This document shows, one piece after another, positions 1 to 8,965 of a stretch of 64,000 nucleotides of DNA. The stretch is from Micromonospora chaiyaphumensis (GTDB lineage: Bacteria > Actinomycetota > Actinomycetes > Mycobacteriales > Micromonosporaceae). The stretch covers positions 62,001 through 126,000 of the forward strand of contig NZ_FMCS01000010.1 in NCBI RefSeq assembly GCF_900091435.1, in the 5' to 3' direction. Each line of letters starts with the position of its first letter. Position 1 is the first letter of the stretch. The notes under the pieces are model-generated. The model saw nothing but the letters and a program-made list of their open reading frames with translations. It made no database searches and was not told the DNA's origin. The translations under genes and the position numbers were made by a program.

Positions 1-1
1 C

Positions 2-1792
2 GCGGTCGGCGTCCGCCGCCGGCGACGGGACCTCGCCCTGGTCGCGGTGGCCGGTGGAGACGCCTCCCACCTGCGCCGGATCGTGCTCGCCGACGGGGTG
101 GTGCTCGGCGCCGGCGGGGCGGCCGTCGGGCTGCTGCTCGGGGTCGCCGCCGCGTTCGCCGGCCGGCCCCTGGTCGAGCACTACGTGCTCGGCGCGCGGT
201 CCGGGGCGTACCGGCTCTTCCCGGCGGCGCTCCTGGCGATCGTGGCGGTGGCGGTGCTCGCGGGCGTGCTGGCCGCGCTCGCGCCGGCCTGGGCGGCCGC
301 CCGGCAGGACGTGGTCGCCGGGCTGGCCGGCCGGCGCGAGCCGCCCCGGCCGCGGCGCCGCTGGCTGGTGCTCGGGGTGCTGCTCACCGTGGCCGGCGCC
401 GCCCTGGCCGCGTTCGGCGCCACCCGGACCACCCCGACCGGGGTGCTGGCCGGGGTGGTCCTGGGCGAGCTGGGCCTGGTCTTCTGCACCCCGACGCTGA
501 TCGGGCTGCTGGCCCGGATCGGCCGGCTGCTGCCGCTGACCCCCCGGCTGGCCCTGCGCGACGCGAGCCGCAACCGCTCGTCGGCCGCGCCGGCCATCTC
601 CGCCGTGATGGCGGCGGTGGCCGGCAGCGTGGCGCTGGGCGTCTACGTGGCCAGCGACGACGCCCGGCAACGGGCCGCCTGGCAGCCCGGCCTGCCCCCG
701 GGGCACGTGCTGCTCCAGCGCACCGACGGGCCGGCCACCGGCGCGCTGCCCCCGGCCGCCGAGGTGGCGGAGCGGATCGGTGCCGTGCTGCCGGGCGCCA
801 CGGTGGTCCCGCTCGCCGCACCAGAGTGCGCCAAGCCGGCGGACCCGGAGGACTACTGCACGGCGACCGCGGTGCGCCCGCCGGAGCAGCGCTGCCCGTA
901 CGAGCCGTTCGCTCCCGCGCCCGCCTCGGCGCGGTCCGACCCGCGCTGCGTCCGGCCGTTCCGCGAGCCCAGCGACTTCTACCTGCCGGCTCTCGTCGAC
1001 GACGGGACGGCGCTGCCCGCGCTCACCGGCGCACCGGCCGAGGAGGTGGCCGCGGCAAGCCGGACGCTGGGGGCCGGCGGGGTGGTGGTCACCGATCCCG
1101 GTCAGTTGGTGGACGGGCGGGTGCGGGTGGAGGTCAGCCACGGCTCCGGCGCCGTGGCGGCCGCGGTCACGCTGCCCGCGTACGTGCTGCGGGGCGGTCT
1201 CCCGGTGGACCGGCTGGTGGTCTCCCCCGGGGCGGCCGCCACGCTCGGGCTCGTGGCCGCGCCGCTGGGCTATCTCGTCGACACCGCCGAGCCGCCCACC
1301 GGCCGCCAGCGGGACCGGCTGGCCGCCGACCTGTCCGGGGTCGCCCCGCTGGCGGTCCAGGTGGCGACGGCCGGGCCACCGTCCGACCAGCGCCCGCTGC
1401 TGCTCCTGCTGGCCGGCGCGTCCGCCGTGATCACCCTCGGCGCGGCCGCGGTGGCCACCGGCCTCGCCGGCGCCGAGGGCCGCCGGGACCTGTCCACGCT
1501 CGCCGCGGTCGGCGCCGATCCCCGGGTACGCCGGGTGCTGTCGCTCTGCCAGGCCGGGGTGATCGCGGTGCTCGGCTCGGTGCTCGGCATCCTCGCCGGC
1601 CTCGGCTCGGCGGCCATCGTCCTGATCTCGCTCAACCGCCGGTACGCGCAGTCCTGGCCGGTGGAGCCCCCGTACCCGCTGGTGGTGCCCGGGTCGACCC
1701 TGACCGTGCTGGTGGTGGTGCCGCTGGTGGCCATGCTCGGGGCGGCCCTGCTCACCCGGTCGCGGCTGCCCGTCGAGCGCCGGCTGGATTGA
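2..1792 (+). CDS. FtsX-like ABC transporter permease (5' end missing)
   Basis: This is the C-terminal part of a large MacB/FtsX-type permease. The frame is open to the left edge, reading AVGVRRRRRDLALVAVAGGD, the usual charged run after an FtsX transmembrane helix, so the true start lies outside the window. About 596 residues are visible. Hydrophobic segments near the start are followed by a middle cluster, an extracytoplasmic domain of roughly 250 residues containing several Cys, and three C-terminal helices ending in LLTRSRLPVERRLD. Such permeases pair with an ATPase encoded next door, presumably upstream and out of view. Substrate is unknown; lipoprotein or peptide export is the family norm. 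Confidence 0.85.
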   Translation, partial: AVGVRRRRRDLALVAVAGGDASHLRRIVLADGVVLGAGGAAVGLLLGVAAAFAGRPLVEHYVLGARSGAYRLFPAALLAIVAVAVLAGVLAALAPAWAAARQDVVAGLAGRREPPRPRRRWLVLGVLLTVAGAALAAFGATRTTPTGVLAGVVLGELGLVFCTPTLIGLLARIGRLLPLTPRLALRDASRNRSSAAPAISAVMAAVAGSVALGVYVASDDARQRAAWQPGLPPGHVLLQRTDGPATGALPPAAEVAERIGAVLPGATVVPLAAPECAKPADPEDYCTATAVRPPEQRCPYEPFAPAPASARSDPRCVRPFREPSDFYLPALVDDGTALPALTGAPAEEVAAASRTLGAGGVVVTDPGQLVDGRVRVEVSHGSGAVAAAVTLPAYVLRGGLPVDRLVVSPGAAATLGLVAAPLGYLVDTAEPPTGRQRDRLAADLSGVAPLAVQVATAGPPSDQRPLLLLLAGASAVITLGAAAVATGLAGAEGRRDLSTLAAVGADPRVRRVLSLCQAGVIAVLGSVLGILAGLGSAAIVLISLNRRYAQSWPVEPPYPLVVPGSTLTVLVVVPLVAMLGAALLTRSRLPVERRLD

Positions 1793-1848
1793 CGCTGGAG
1801 CCGGTCGGAGGGTGTCGCGGGCGAGGGGTGGCCCGGCACACTGGGCGG

Positions 1849-2328
1849 GTGTCCGCCCTGGGATCCCTCACCCGTCGTCTCGGTCACCAGAAGTGGTTCG
1901 CCGCCACCATGCGCCTGCTCGTCCCCGCCGACCGGCTGGTCGGCCGGCTCACGAAGGGGCGGGTGGTCGCCTTCGGGCTGGTGCCCTCACTGGTCCTCAC
2001 CACCACGGGCCGCCGCTCCGGCAAGCCGCGCAGCAACCCCCTGCTCTACGTGCCGGACGGCGACGCCTACGTGGTGATCGGCTCGAACTGGGGGCAGCAG
2101 CACCAGCCCGCCTGGTCGCTGAACCTGCTCGCCCAGCCGGCCGCCGAGGTCGACGTCCGGGGCCGCCGGGTCCCGGTGCGGGCCGAGCCGATCAGCGGCC
2201 CGGAGCGGGAGCGGCTGTTCGCCCGGCTGGTCGACGAGTGGCCGGCCTACCGCACCTATGTGGAGCGGGCCGGCGGCCGCGAGATCCGGGTGTTCCGGCT
2301 GGTCCCGGCGGGCGAGGCGATTGCCTGA
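1849..2328 (+). CDS. Nitroreductase/deazaflavin-dependent oxidoreductase, Ddn-like
   Basis: A 159-residue single-domain protein of the split beta-barrel flavin-binding family that includes mycobacterial Ddn. The family uses coenzyme F420 (some members other flavins) to reduce quinones or nitro compounds at the membrane. Family features seen are the segment LTTTGRRSGKPRSNPLLYVPDG, the GSNWGQQHQPAWSLNLLAQP stretch, and the length. The GTG start was chosen because it gives the canonical N-terminus and because CACACT lies 6 nt upstream, a leaderless -10-like box. The gene stands alone, 56 bp after the permease. F420 use is inferred from the family, not seen. Confidence 0.85.
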   Translation: MSALGSLTRRLGHQKWFAATMRLLVPADRLVGRLTKGRVVAFGLVPSLVLTTTGRRSGKPRSNPLLYVPDGDAYVVIGSNWGQQHQPAWSLNLLAQPAAEVDVRGRRVPVRAEPISGPERERLFARLVDEWPAYRTYVERAGGREIRVFRLVPAGEAIA

Positions 2329-2437
2329 CCCTCGGGCGCGGCGAGCCGGCGGGGCCGGCCCGGCTGGCTAGGGTGGTGGTCGGTCGACGCGCGCCGGGCC
2401 GCCGCCGGGCGGGCCGCGCGCGGAACGGAGGTGGACC

Positions 2438-3175
2438 GTGGAAGCCGGCGGCACCGAGCTGGACACCGACCGCAGCCTGGACGATCCCCGCTGGCGGGTG
2501 GCCGAGCGGGTGAGCGACGCGGCGCTGCGCCGGTTCGCGGCGGACGTCCTCGCCGTCGCGGTGCACGGCCCCCTCGCGCACGGCGACGACGACGGCGGCG
2601 GCAACGGCGAGGTGGGGCTGCTGGTCGTCACCTACCGGCCGGGTGGCGGGCCCTCACCGGCCACCCGCCGGGTCGACGGGGTGCTGGTCGACCTCACGGT
2701 GGCCGGGGCCGACGACTACCTGCGGCAGGCCACGGCGATCACCGCGCTCTGGCCGCTCACCGCCGACCGGTACGTCACCACCCGCGCCCTGCACGATCCG
2801 ACCGGCTGGCTGCGGACGCTGCGGGACGAGCACCTGGCCCGGCTGGCGCGGGCCCGGCCGGCCGAGTTCACCGCCGCGGCCCGCCAGGCCTGGTACCGCG
2901 GCAGCGCGGCGCACGCCCGGGCGCTGCGGCTGGCCGAGTGGTACGAGACGGACCCGGCGCTGCTCATGCTGGGCGAGGCCCGGCTGGCCGCGGCCACCGT
3001 GCACGGGTTGCTGAGCCGCACCTACTTCCGGGATCCGGGCGACGCGGTGCGGCGCACCGGCCTGGCCGGGGCGGACATGACCGAGGTGGGCGCGGTGCTG
3101 GCCCGCCAGGCCGAGGAGCTGGCCGCCCGGGGCCGCCCCGTCGATGGCACGGTGGACGACCTGCTGCGGGGTTGA
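2438..3175 (+). CDS. Nucleotidyltransferase-like protein, function unknown
   Basis: A 245-residue protein. Around residues 40-65 it reads AVHGPLAHGDDDGGGNGEVGLLVV, resembling the polymerase-beta-like nucleotidyltransferase signature (GSxARGDxxxxSDIDLLVV). The Ser is replaced by Pro and the first Asp of the DxD pair by Glu-Val, so catalysis may be altered or lost. The rest is helical, like the C-terminal region of aminoglycoside-adenylyltransferase-type enzymes. The GTG start at 2438 has a strong GGAGG Shine-Dalgarno 6 nt upstream; a TAGGGT box lies about 60 nt further up. It converges on the VIT gene with a 16-bp gap. Function is not assigned. Confidence 0.7.
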   Translation: MEAGGTELDTDRSLDDPRWRVAERVSDAALRRFAADVLAVAVHGPLAHGDDDGGGNGEVGLLVVTYRPGGGPSPATRRVDGVLVDLTVAGADDYLRQATAITALWPLTADRYVTTRALHDPTGWLRTLRDEHLARLARARPAEFTAAARQAWYRGSAAHARALRLAEWYETDPALLMLGEARLAAATVHGLLSRTYFRDPGDAVRRTGLAGADMTEVGAVLARQAEELAARGRPVDGTVDDLLRG

Positions 3176-3191
3176 ACCCCCGCGAGGCCGG

Positions 3192-3908
3192 TCAGCCGAT
3201 CCCGCCCTGGATGCCGATCAGGGTGCCGACCAGGTAGGTGGCGCCGGCGGCCAGGGCGCCGAGCAGCAGCTGCCGCAGCCCGCTGGACCACCAGGTGCGG
3301 TTGGTGAAGCGGGCCACGATCGCGCCGGCCACGAAGAGCCCCACCCCGCCGACGGCGAGCGCCAGCGCGAGGCTGGTGAAGCCGAGCAGGTAGGTGACCA
3401 GCGGCACCAGGGCGCCGACCGAGAAGCAGAGGAACGAGGAGATCGCGGCCGCCCAGGGGCTGGGCTGCTCGTCGGGGTCGACGCCCAGCTCCTCCCGGAC
3501 GTGCACCCGCAGCGCCTCCTCCGGGTTGCGCCGGACCGCCTCGGCGACCTGGGTGGCCAGGTCCCGCGGCAGCCCCCGGGCCACCCACGCGTCGGCCAGC
3601 TCGCGGGCCTCCGCCTCGGGGTGGCGCTCCAGCTCGCGGCGCTCCTTGGCCACCTCGGCGGCCACCTGCTCGTTGGCCGAGCGGACGCTCGTGTACTCGC
3701 CGAGCCCCATCGAGATGGCGCCCGCCACCAGCCCGGCCGCGCCGGTGAGCACGACGCTGCGCGGGGAGACCCCGCCGCCGCCGACACCGGCGATCAGCGC
3801 GATGTTGGTGACCAGCCCGTCCATCGCGCCGAAGACGGCCGGTCGGAGCCAGCCGCCGGACACGTCCGCGTGATGCGCCTCGCGCAGCGCCGCCGGGGTG
3901 TCGGTCAC
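3192..3908 (-). CDS. VIT1/CCC1-family transporter (iron/manganese)
   Basis: A 238-residue membrane protein of the vacuolar iron transporter family. The N-terminus carries the diagnostic FGAMDGLVTNIALIAG helix, and helix 2 has AISMGLGEYTSVRS. A soluble acidic segment (residues ~75-150, with KERRELERHPEAEA and later EEALRVHVREELG) matches the cytosolic metal-binding domain. Three C-terminal helices follow. In bacteria the family exports Fe2+ or Mn2+. The GTG start overlaps the map stop codon by 4 nt (GTGA), so the two genes are translationally coupled and map comes first. Direction and metal are inferred from the family. Confidence 0.9.
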   Translation of the reverse strand: MTDTPAALREAHHADVSGGWLRPAVFGAMDGLVTNIALIAGVGGGGVSPRSVVLTGAAGLVAGAISMGLGEYTSVRSANEQVAAEVAKERRELERHPEAEARELADAWVARGLPRDLATQVAEAVRRNPEEALRVHVREELGVDPDEQPSPWAAAISSFLCFSVGALVPLVTYLLGFTSLALALAVGGVGLFVAGAIVARFTNRTWWSSGLRQLLLGALAAGATYLVGTLIGIQGGIG

Positions 3909-4762
3909 GGCAGGGTGAGGATCTCGTGGCCGTCGTCGGTGACGACGATGGTGTGCTCGAACTGCGCCGTCCACCGCCGGTCCTTGGTGACCACGGTCCA
4001 GCCGTCGTCCCACATGTCGTACTGGTGGGTGCCGAGGGTGATCATCGGCTCGATGGTGAAGGTCATCCCGGGCTCCATCACGTCGGTGGGGCGCGGGCTG
4101 TCGTAGTGCGGCACGTAGAGGCCGCTGTGGAAGGACTCGCCGATGCCGTGGCCGGTGAAGTCGCGCACCACGCCGTAGCCGAACCGCTTGGCGTACGACT
4201 CGATGACCCGGCCGATCACGTTGATCTGCCGGCCCGGGGCGACCGCCTTGATGCCGCGCATCATCGCCTCGTGGGTCCGCTCGACCAGCAGGCGGGCCTC
4301 CTCGCTCACCTCGCCCACGCAGAAGGTGGCGTCGGTGTCGCCGTGCACACCGCCGATGTACGCGGTCACGTCGACGTTGATGATGTCGCCGTCCTCAAGG
4401 ACGGTCGAGTCGGGGATGCCGTGGCAGATGACCTCGTTGAGGCTGGTGCAGCAGGACTTCGGGAAGCCCTTGTAGCCCAGCGTCGACGGGTAGGCGCCGT
4501 GGTCGCAGAGGAACTCGTGGACCACCTTGTCGATCTCGTCGGTGGTCACCCCCGGCTTGCAGTGCTCCCCGGCGAGCTGGGTGGCCTGGGCCGCGAGCCG
4601 GCCGGCGACACGCATCTTCTCGATCGTCTCCGGCGTCTGCACGTGCGAGCCGCGCCACTCCTGCGGACGCTTCTTGCCGACGTACTCGGGACGCGGGATG
4701 TGAGCGGGAACCGCTCGCCACGGGGAGAGCGTGCCTGGGGTCAGCGGCGCACGGACGGTCAT
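3905..4762 (-). CDS. map: Methionine aminopeptidase type I (M24A)
   Basis: Removes the initiator Met from nascent proteins. The 285-residue length with a 40-residue N-terminal extension matches the MetAP1c form of M. tuberculosis. The five metal ligands are all present: D131 (NVDVT), D142 (GDTDAT), H205 (TGHGIG), E238 (TIEPM) and E269 (QFEHT). H114 (CHGIP) is also conserved. The start ATG at 4762 is preceded by TAGGCT with a 7-nt spacer, consistent with a leaderless transcript. The extension contains Pro-rich stretches (PLTPGTLSP, PRPEY) as in the mycobacterial enzyme. It overlaps the downstream VIT gene by 4 nt. Confidence 0.98.
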   Translation of the reverse strand: MTVRAPLTPGTLSPWRAVPAHIPRPEYVGKKRPQEWRGSHVQTPETIEKMRVAGRLAAQATQLAGEHCKPGVTTDEIDKVVHEFLCDHGAYPSTLGYKGFPKSCCTSLNEVICHGIPDSTVLEDGDIINVDVTAYIGGVHGDTDATFCVGEVSEEARLLVERTHEAMMRGIKAVAPGRQINVIGRVIESYAKRFGYGVVRDFTGHGIGESFHSGLYVPHYDSPRPTDVMEPGMTFTIEPMITLGTHQYDMWDDGWTVVTKDRRWTAQFEHTIVVTDDGHEILTLP

Positions 4763-4857
4763 GCCCACAAGCCTATAGCCGCACCCCTGGTGACCCCCGC
4801 CACGGCCCGTCCGCCCGGGTTGTTGCCGCACCGCAAGGGCTGTGCCATTGTTGCTCC

Positions 4858-5172
4858 GTGGATCAAGGGGGCCCGCCGCCCGTCTTCTCCGCGACCGCGG
4901 AGATCGACGGTGATCGACTGCGCGTCGAGGTGGCCGGCGAGGTCGACATGGCGACCGCCGACACCATGTACCAGACGGTCCTGCGGGAGTCCGCCCGCCA
5001 CGTCACGCTCGACCTGCGGGCGGTGACCTTCTTCGACTCGGCCGCCATCCACGCCGTGGTCCGGCTGGCCCAGCAGCTCCCGGGGGCGTTCACCGTGCTG
5101 CCGTCCCGGCAGGTGCTGCGGGTGCTGGAGATCTCCGGCCTGGGCGAGCAGGGCTGGCTGGCGCGGCCCTGA
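4858..5172 (+). CDS. STAS-domain anti-sigma factor antagonist
   Basis: A 104-residue single STAS domain, RsbV/SpoIIAA-like. The phosphorylation-loop motif reads DLRAVTFFDSAAIHAVVRL, with the Ser of DSAA in the usual position. Such proteins bind and inactivate an anti-sigma kinase when unphosphorylated, freeing a sigma factor. The GTG start follows a CATTGT box by 6 nt (leaderless-like). The gene converges, with only 12 bp between stops, on a giant fusion that carries both a PP2C phosphatase and an RsbW-like kinase domain. Those are the two enzymes expected to act on this protein, so the pair probably forms one partner-switching module (inferred). Confidence 0.88.
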   Translation: MDQGGPPPVFSATAEIDGDRLRVEVAGEVDMATADTMYQTVLRESARHVTLDLRAVTFFDSAAIHAVVRLAQQLPGAFTVLPSRQVLRVLEISGLGEQGWLARP

Positions 5173-5184
5173 GCCGCCGCGCGC

Positions 5185-8100
5185 TCAGTCCGTCAGCCGG
5201 CGGCGCAGCACCAGCTCGGTGCCGTCGTCGGTGCGGGTCACGGTCATCTCACCGAGCGCCTCGATGAGCGCCAGCCCCCGGCCCCGGAAGCTCGATCCGG
5301 TGGACTCCCGCCACCGGCCGCTGTCCCGGACCGTGGCGGTCACCGTCCGGTCCTCGATGGTCACCTCGACGCCGATCATCGGCTCGGCCGGGGCCACCGG
5401 GTGCTCGATGGCGTTGGCGGCGGCCTCGGAGATGGCCACCGTGAGGTCGAACAGGTCGGTCTCGCCGACGTGGTGGGCGATCAGGAAGTCCTCCAGCCGC
5501 TTGCGCAGCACGCTGAGCCGGGTCGGGTCGGCCGGCAGCCGCAGCGCGAAGCGGTTCAGCTCGGTCGCCTCCAGCGCGAGCACCGCCACGTCGTCGTGCC
5601 GGGTCCGCCCGGCGACCCGCTCGACCACCGCGTCGACCAGGTCGGCCACGTGCTCGCCCGGGGTGGTGGCGTCCGCCCGGAGCTGGCCGAGACCGGCGTC
5701 GATGCCGGCCTGCCGGTCCTCGATGAGCCCGTCGGTGTAGAGCAGCAGCCGGCCACCGGGGGCCAGCTCGCCGTCGACCGTCCCGTACGCCGTGCCGGGG
5801 ATCGCCCCGACCGGCGGCCCGAGCGCCCGATCGTGCAGGAACACGGCGTCGTCTCCGCGGATCAGCAGGGGCGAGGGGTGGCCCGCGCTGGCGTACCGGA
5901 GCCGGCCGGTGCGCGGGGAGAAGCGGAGGCAGACCACGGTGGCGAACGACCCGCCCTCGGTGGAGCCGACCAGCCGGTTGAGCCGGGTCAGCGCCTCGCC
6001 GGGGTCGTAGCCCTCCAGCACGTACGCCCGCAGCGCGTTGCGGAGCTGGCCCATCGCGGCGGCCGCCCGCACCCCCTTCCCGACCACGTCGCCGATCACG
6101 AGCACCAGCTCGTCGTCGGCGGTGCCGATCACGTCGTACCAGTCGCCGCCGATCTCGACGTCGGCGCTGCCCGGCAGGTAGCGGCTGGCCACCACGGCGC
6201 CGGGGAGCTGCGGCAGCGTACGCGGCAGCAGGCTGTGCTGGAGGGTGGTGGCGATCCGGTGCTCGGCCTCGTAGAGCCGGGCGTTCTCCAGCCGCACCCC
6301 GACCAGCCGGGCCAGCTCGGTGAGCGCCGCCTGCTCGGTGCCGCCGCCCTCCCGCCGCCAGACCCGCAGCTCGCCGAGCTGCTCGTCGGTCGTACCGGTC
6401 AGCGGGAGCACCACCGACGGCTCGGCGGGCACGTCCCCGCCGCCGTCCACCTCGAAGCGCGCGCCGGGGGCGGTGACCACCACGCGGCCGGCCTCGGCCA
6501 GGCTGAGCGCGTGCCGCGCGGCGACCTGCACCACCTCGGTGGTGGACCGGGCGGTGTTGATCGCCACGGCCGCGTCGGCGAGTGCCCGGAGCCGGCGGAT
6601 GATCTGGCCGCGGAGCTGGCCCAGCTCGACGTTGGCCCGGACCCGGGCGATCAGCTCCTGGCTGGAGAAGGGCTTGGTGAGGTAGTCGTCCGCGCCGACC
6701 GACAGGCCGGCGACCTCCTCCGCCGCGCCGGCCCGGGCGGAGAGCAGCACGATCGGCACGTGGCGGGTGACCGGGTTGGCACGCAGCGCGGTGACCAGCC
6801 CGAAGCCGTCCAGGCGGGGCATCATGACGTCGGTCAGCACCAGGTCGAACGGGGAGTCGACGGCCAGCCGCAGCGCCTCCACACCGTCCGGCACGGTGAC
6901 CACCTCGTACGCCGGGGAGAGCAGCCGGCTGACGTGCTCGCGCAGGTCCGCGTTGTCGTCGGCCACCAGGATCCGGCCCGCCCCGCCCGCCACCCCGGCC
7001 GGCTCCGGCAGCCCTCCGGGCCGGGCCACGTCGTCGGTCCAGAGCGCCGTCTCGGCCACGTAGAGCCGGGCCTGCTCCGGCTCGGCGGGCGGCACCGGGG
7101 CGAGTGCCGAGACCCGGTCGGCGGGCAGGTGCGCGTAGCCGAACGGCACGGTGACCCGGAAGGTGGTGCCGCCGTCGACGACGCTGCGCGCCTCGACCGT
7201 GCCGCCGTGCATCTCGACCAGCTCGCGCACCAGGGCGAGCCCGATGCCGGTGCCCTCGTGCGTGCGGGCCCGGGCTCCCGCCACCCGGTGGAACCGCTCG
7301 AACACCTGCGGCAGTTCCTCCGGCGCGATGCCGACGCCGGTGTCGGCGACCTCCAGCACGGCGGCGCCGGCATCGGCGCGGACCTGGACCCGGATCTCGC
7401 CGTCGAAGGTGAACTTCACCGCGTTCGACACGAGGTTGAGGACGATCTTCTCCCACATGTCCCGGTCGACGTAGACCGGCGAGGGCAGCGGCGGGCAGTC
7501 CACCACGAGGCGCAACCCGGCCCGTTCGGTGGCCGAGCGGAAGGTGCTGGCCAGCCGGGAGGTGTAGTCGGCCAGGTCGGTGGGCTGGTAGCGGGCGGCC
7601 AGCCGGCCGGACTCCAGCCGGGAGAAGTCGAGCACGGTGTTGACCAGCTTGAGCAGGCGCAGCGCGTTGCGGTGCATCACGGCCAGCCGGTCCAGGTACG
7701 CGTCGGGCACATCGCGGTCGGCGAGCAGATCCTCGAGCGGCCCGAGCACCAGCGTGAGCGGGGTGCGGAACTCGTGGCTCACGTTGGCGAAGAAGTTGGT
7801 CTTGGCGCGGTCCAGCGCGGCGAGGGCGGCGGCGCGGGCCCGCTCCTGCTCGTACGCCCGCTGCTTGTCGACCGCCCGGGAGATCTGGGCGGCCACCAGG
7901 TCGGCGAAGTGGCGGTAGTCGTCGGTGAAGGGCAGCCGGCGGGCCACCCCGAGCAGCAGCACGCCGGCCGTCTCGTTGACGGCGGTCAGCGGCAGCAGCA
8001 GCGCCCGGTCGGCGGCGTCGGGCGGCACGGCGCCGAGCAGGTCCGCGGTGGAGACCCAGCGGGGCTCCTCCGGGATGCCGCCGGGGCGCGGGGGCCCACC

Positions 8101-8841
8101 GGCGAGCGTGGCGGGGTTGACCCCGGCACATCCGGCCAGCGCCGGGACGCCGTCCTCGTCGTGCAGCCAGACGGCGCTGAACGGCACGTCGGCCCGGTGC
8201 GTGTCGAGGACCCGGGCGACGGTCCGGCCCAGCTCCACGGTGCTGCGCACGTCGGCCAGCTCGGTGCCCAGCTCGGCCAGGGCCCGCAGCCGGCGCTCGC
8301 CGACCACCCGCCCGGTGGTCTCGTTGACGAAGCAGAACACACCGCTGACGCTGCCGTCGGCGTCCCGGATCGGGTCGTACGAGATGTCGAAGTAGACGTC
8401 CTCCAGGAAGCCGTGCCGGTTGAGCAGGAAGGGGTGGTTCTCACCGCGGTAGGGCACGCCGGTGCGGCGCACCCCGTCGAGCAGCGGCCCGAGCACGTCC
8501 CAGGTCTCCGCCCAGTGCCGGCGCGCCGACTGGCCGAGGACGGCCGGGTGTTTGTCGCCGATGGTGGGCCGGTAGGCGTCGTTGTAGAAGGCCAGGTGGT
8601 CGGACCCCCAGAACAGCACGATCTGGGCCCGGGACGAGAGCATGGTGCTGATCGCGTGGGAGAGCGCGGGGGACCAGCCGTGCGGGGACCCGAGCGGGGT
8701 GGTGGACCAGTCGAAGCCGCGTAGCCGCTCGCCCATCTCGCCACCGGCGGCGAACGCGGCGGTCAGCAGTGGCGAGAGTTTCGACTCCCCGGTCCCCGAG
8801 GACGAACGATCGACGTCCCCGCCCCCCTGGGCCGAGCCCAT
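5185..8841 (-). CDS. PAS-GAF-histidine kinase-receiver-GAF-PP2C-RsbW-like fusion
   Basis: A 1218-residue soluble signalling protein. Domains in order: PAS-like sensor (~40-180), GAF (~190-325), HisKA with H356 in SHEFRTP, HATPase (~458-567, N box NLVSNAVKF, G boxes ADTGVGI and GTGIGL), receiver (~623-740, phospho-acceptor D671 in LTDVMMPRLDG, K in TKPF), second GAF (~755-855), SpoIIE/PP2C phosphatase (~880-1092, IGGDWYDV and VIGDVVGKG metal motifs) and a terminal RsbW-like ATPase (~1096-1215, EAAANAIEH). It joins a two-component phosphorelay to Ser-phosphatase and anti-sigma kinase functions. ATG start has GGGAGG 4 nt upstream. The STAS protein next door is the obvious substrate. No transmembrane segment is seen, so it is probably cytosolic. 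Confidence 0.93.
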   Translation of the reverse strand: MGSAQGGGDVDRSSSGTGESKLSPLLTAAFAAGGEMGERLRGFDWSTTPLGSPHGWSPALSHAISTMLSSRAQIVLFWGSDHLAFYNDAYRPTIGDKHPAVLGQSARRHWAETWDVLGPLLDGVRRTGVPYRGENHPFLLNRHGFLEDVYFDISYDPIRDADGSVSGVFCFVNETTGRVVGERRLRALAELGTELADVRSTVELGRTVARVLDTHRADVPFSAVWLHDEDGVPALAGCAGVNPATLAGGPPRPGGIPEEPRWVSTADLLGAVPPDAADRALLLPLTAVNETAGVLLLGVARRLPFTDDYRHFADLVAAQISRAVDKQRAYEQERARAAALAALDRAKTNFFANVSHEFRTPLTLVLGPLEDLLADRDVPDAYLDRLAVMHRNALRLLKLVNTVLDFSRLESGRLAARYQPTDLADYTSRLASTFRSATERAGLRLVVDCPPLPSPVYVDRDMWEKIVLNLVSNAVKFTFDGEIRVQVRADAGAAVLEVADTGVGIAPEELPQVFERFHRVAGARARTHEGTGIGLALVRELVEMHGGTVEARSVVDGGTTFRVTVPFGYAHLPADRVSALAPVPPAEPEQARLYVAETALWTDDVARPGGLPEPAGVAGGAGRILVADDNADLREHVSRLLSPAYEVVTVPDGVEALRLAVDSPFDLVLTDVMMPRLDGFGLVTALRANPVTRHVPIVLLSARAGAAEEVAGLSVGADDYLTKPFSSQELIARVRANVELGQLRGQIIRRLRALADAAVAINTARSTTEVVQVAARHALSLAEAGRVVVTAPGARFEVDGGGDVPAEPSVVLPLTGTTDEQLGELRVWRREGGGTEQAALTELARLVGVRLENARLYEAEHRIATTLQHSLLPRTLPQLPGAVVASRYLPGSADVEIGGDWYDVIGTADDELVLVIGDVVGKGVRAAAAMGQLRNALRAYVLEGYDPGEALTRLNRLVGSTEGGSFATVVCLRFSPRTGRLRYASAGHPSPLLIRGDDAVFLHDRALGPPVGAIPGTAYGTVDGELAPGGRLLLYTDGLIEDRQAGIDAGLGQLRADATTPGEHVADLVDAVVERVAGRTRHDDVAVLALEATELNRFALRLPADPTRLSVLRKRLEDFLIAHHVGETDLFDLTVAISEAAANAIEHPVAPAEPMIGVEVTIEDRTVTATVRDSGRWRESTGSSFRGRGLALIEALGEMTVTRTDDGTELVLRRRLTD

Positions 8842-8869
8842 GCAGCCTCCCGCTCCGGCAGATGTCCAC

Positions 8870-8897
8870 GACGACCGGCGCGATCACGCCGGTCGTC
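8870..8897 (-). terminator. Hairpin after the Puu-like operon
   Basis: Inverted repeat GACGACCGGCG / CGCCGGTCGTC, 11 bp, with loop CGATCA. It lies 69-96 nt beyond the stop of the C26 hydrolase and 29 nt before the start of the giant sensor gene on the same strand. It could end the operon or act as a leader structure of the sensor gene. No U-tract follows. Confidence 0.5.
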
Positions 8898-8965
8898 CCC
8901 GCCTACTACCCCGGCGGAGGAGCAACGTAACGCATGTCCACGGTTGGACGCTGGTTACCTGGGCC

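Noticed and set aside
5401..8724. 1107-codon open frame on the plus strand opposite the giant sensor protein
   Set aside because: Composition is Arg/Gly/Val/Pro-rich without any domain; it mirrors the third-position GC of the real minus-strand gene, which has a full set of domain motifs.
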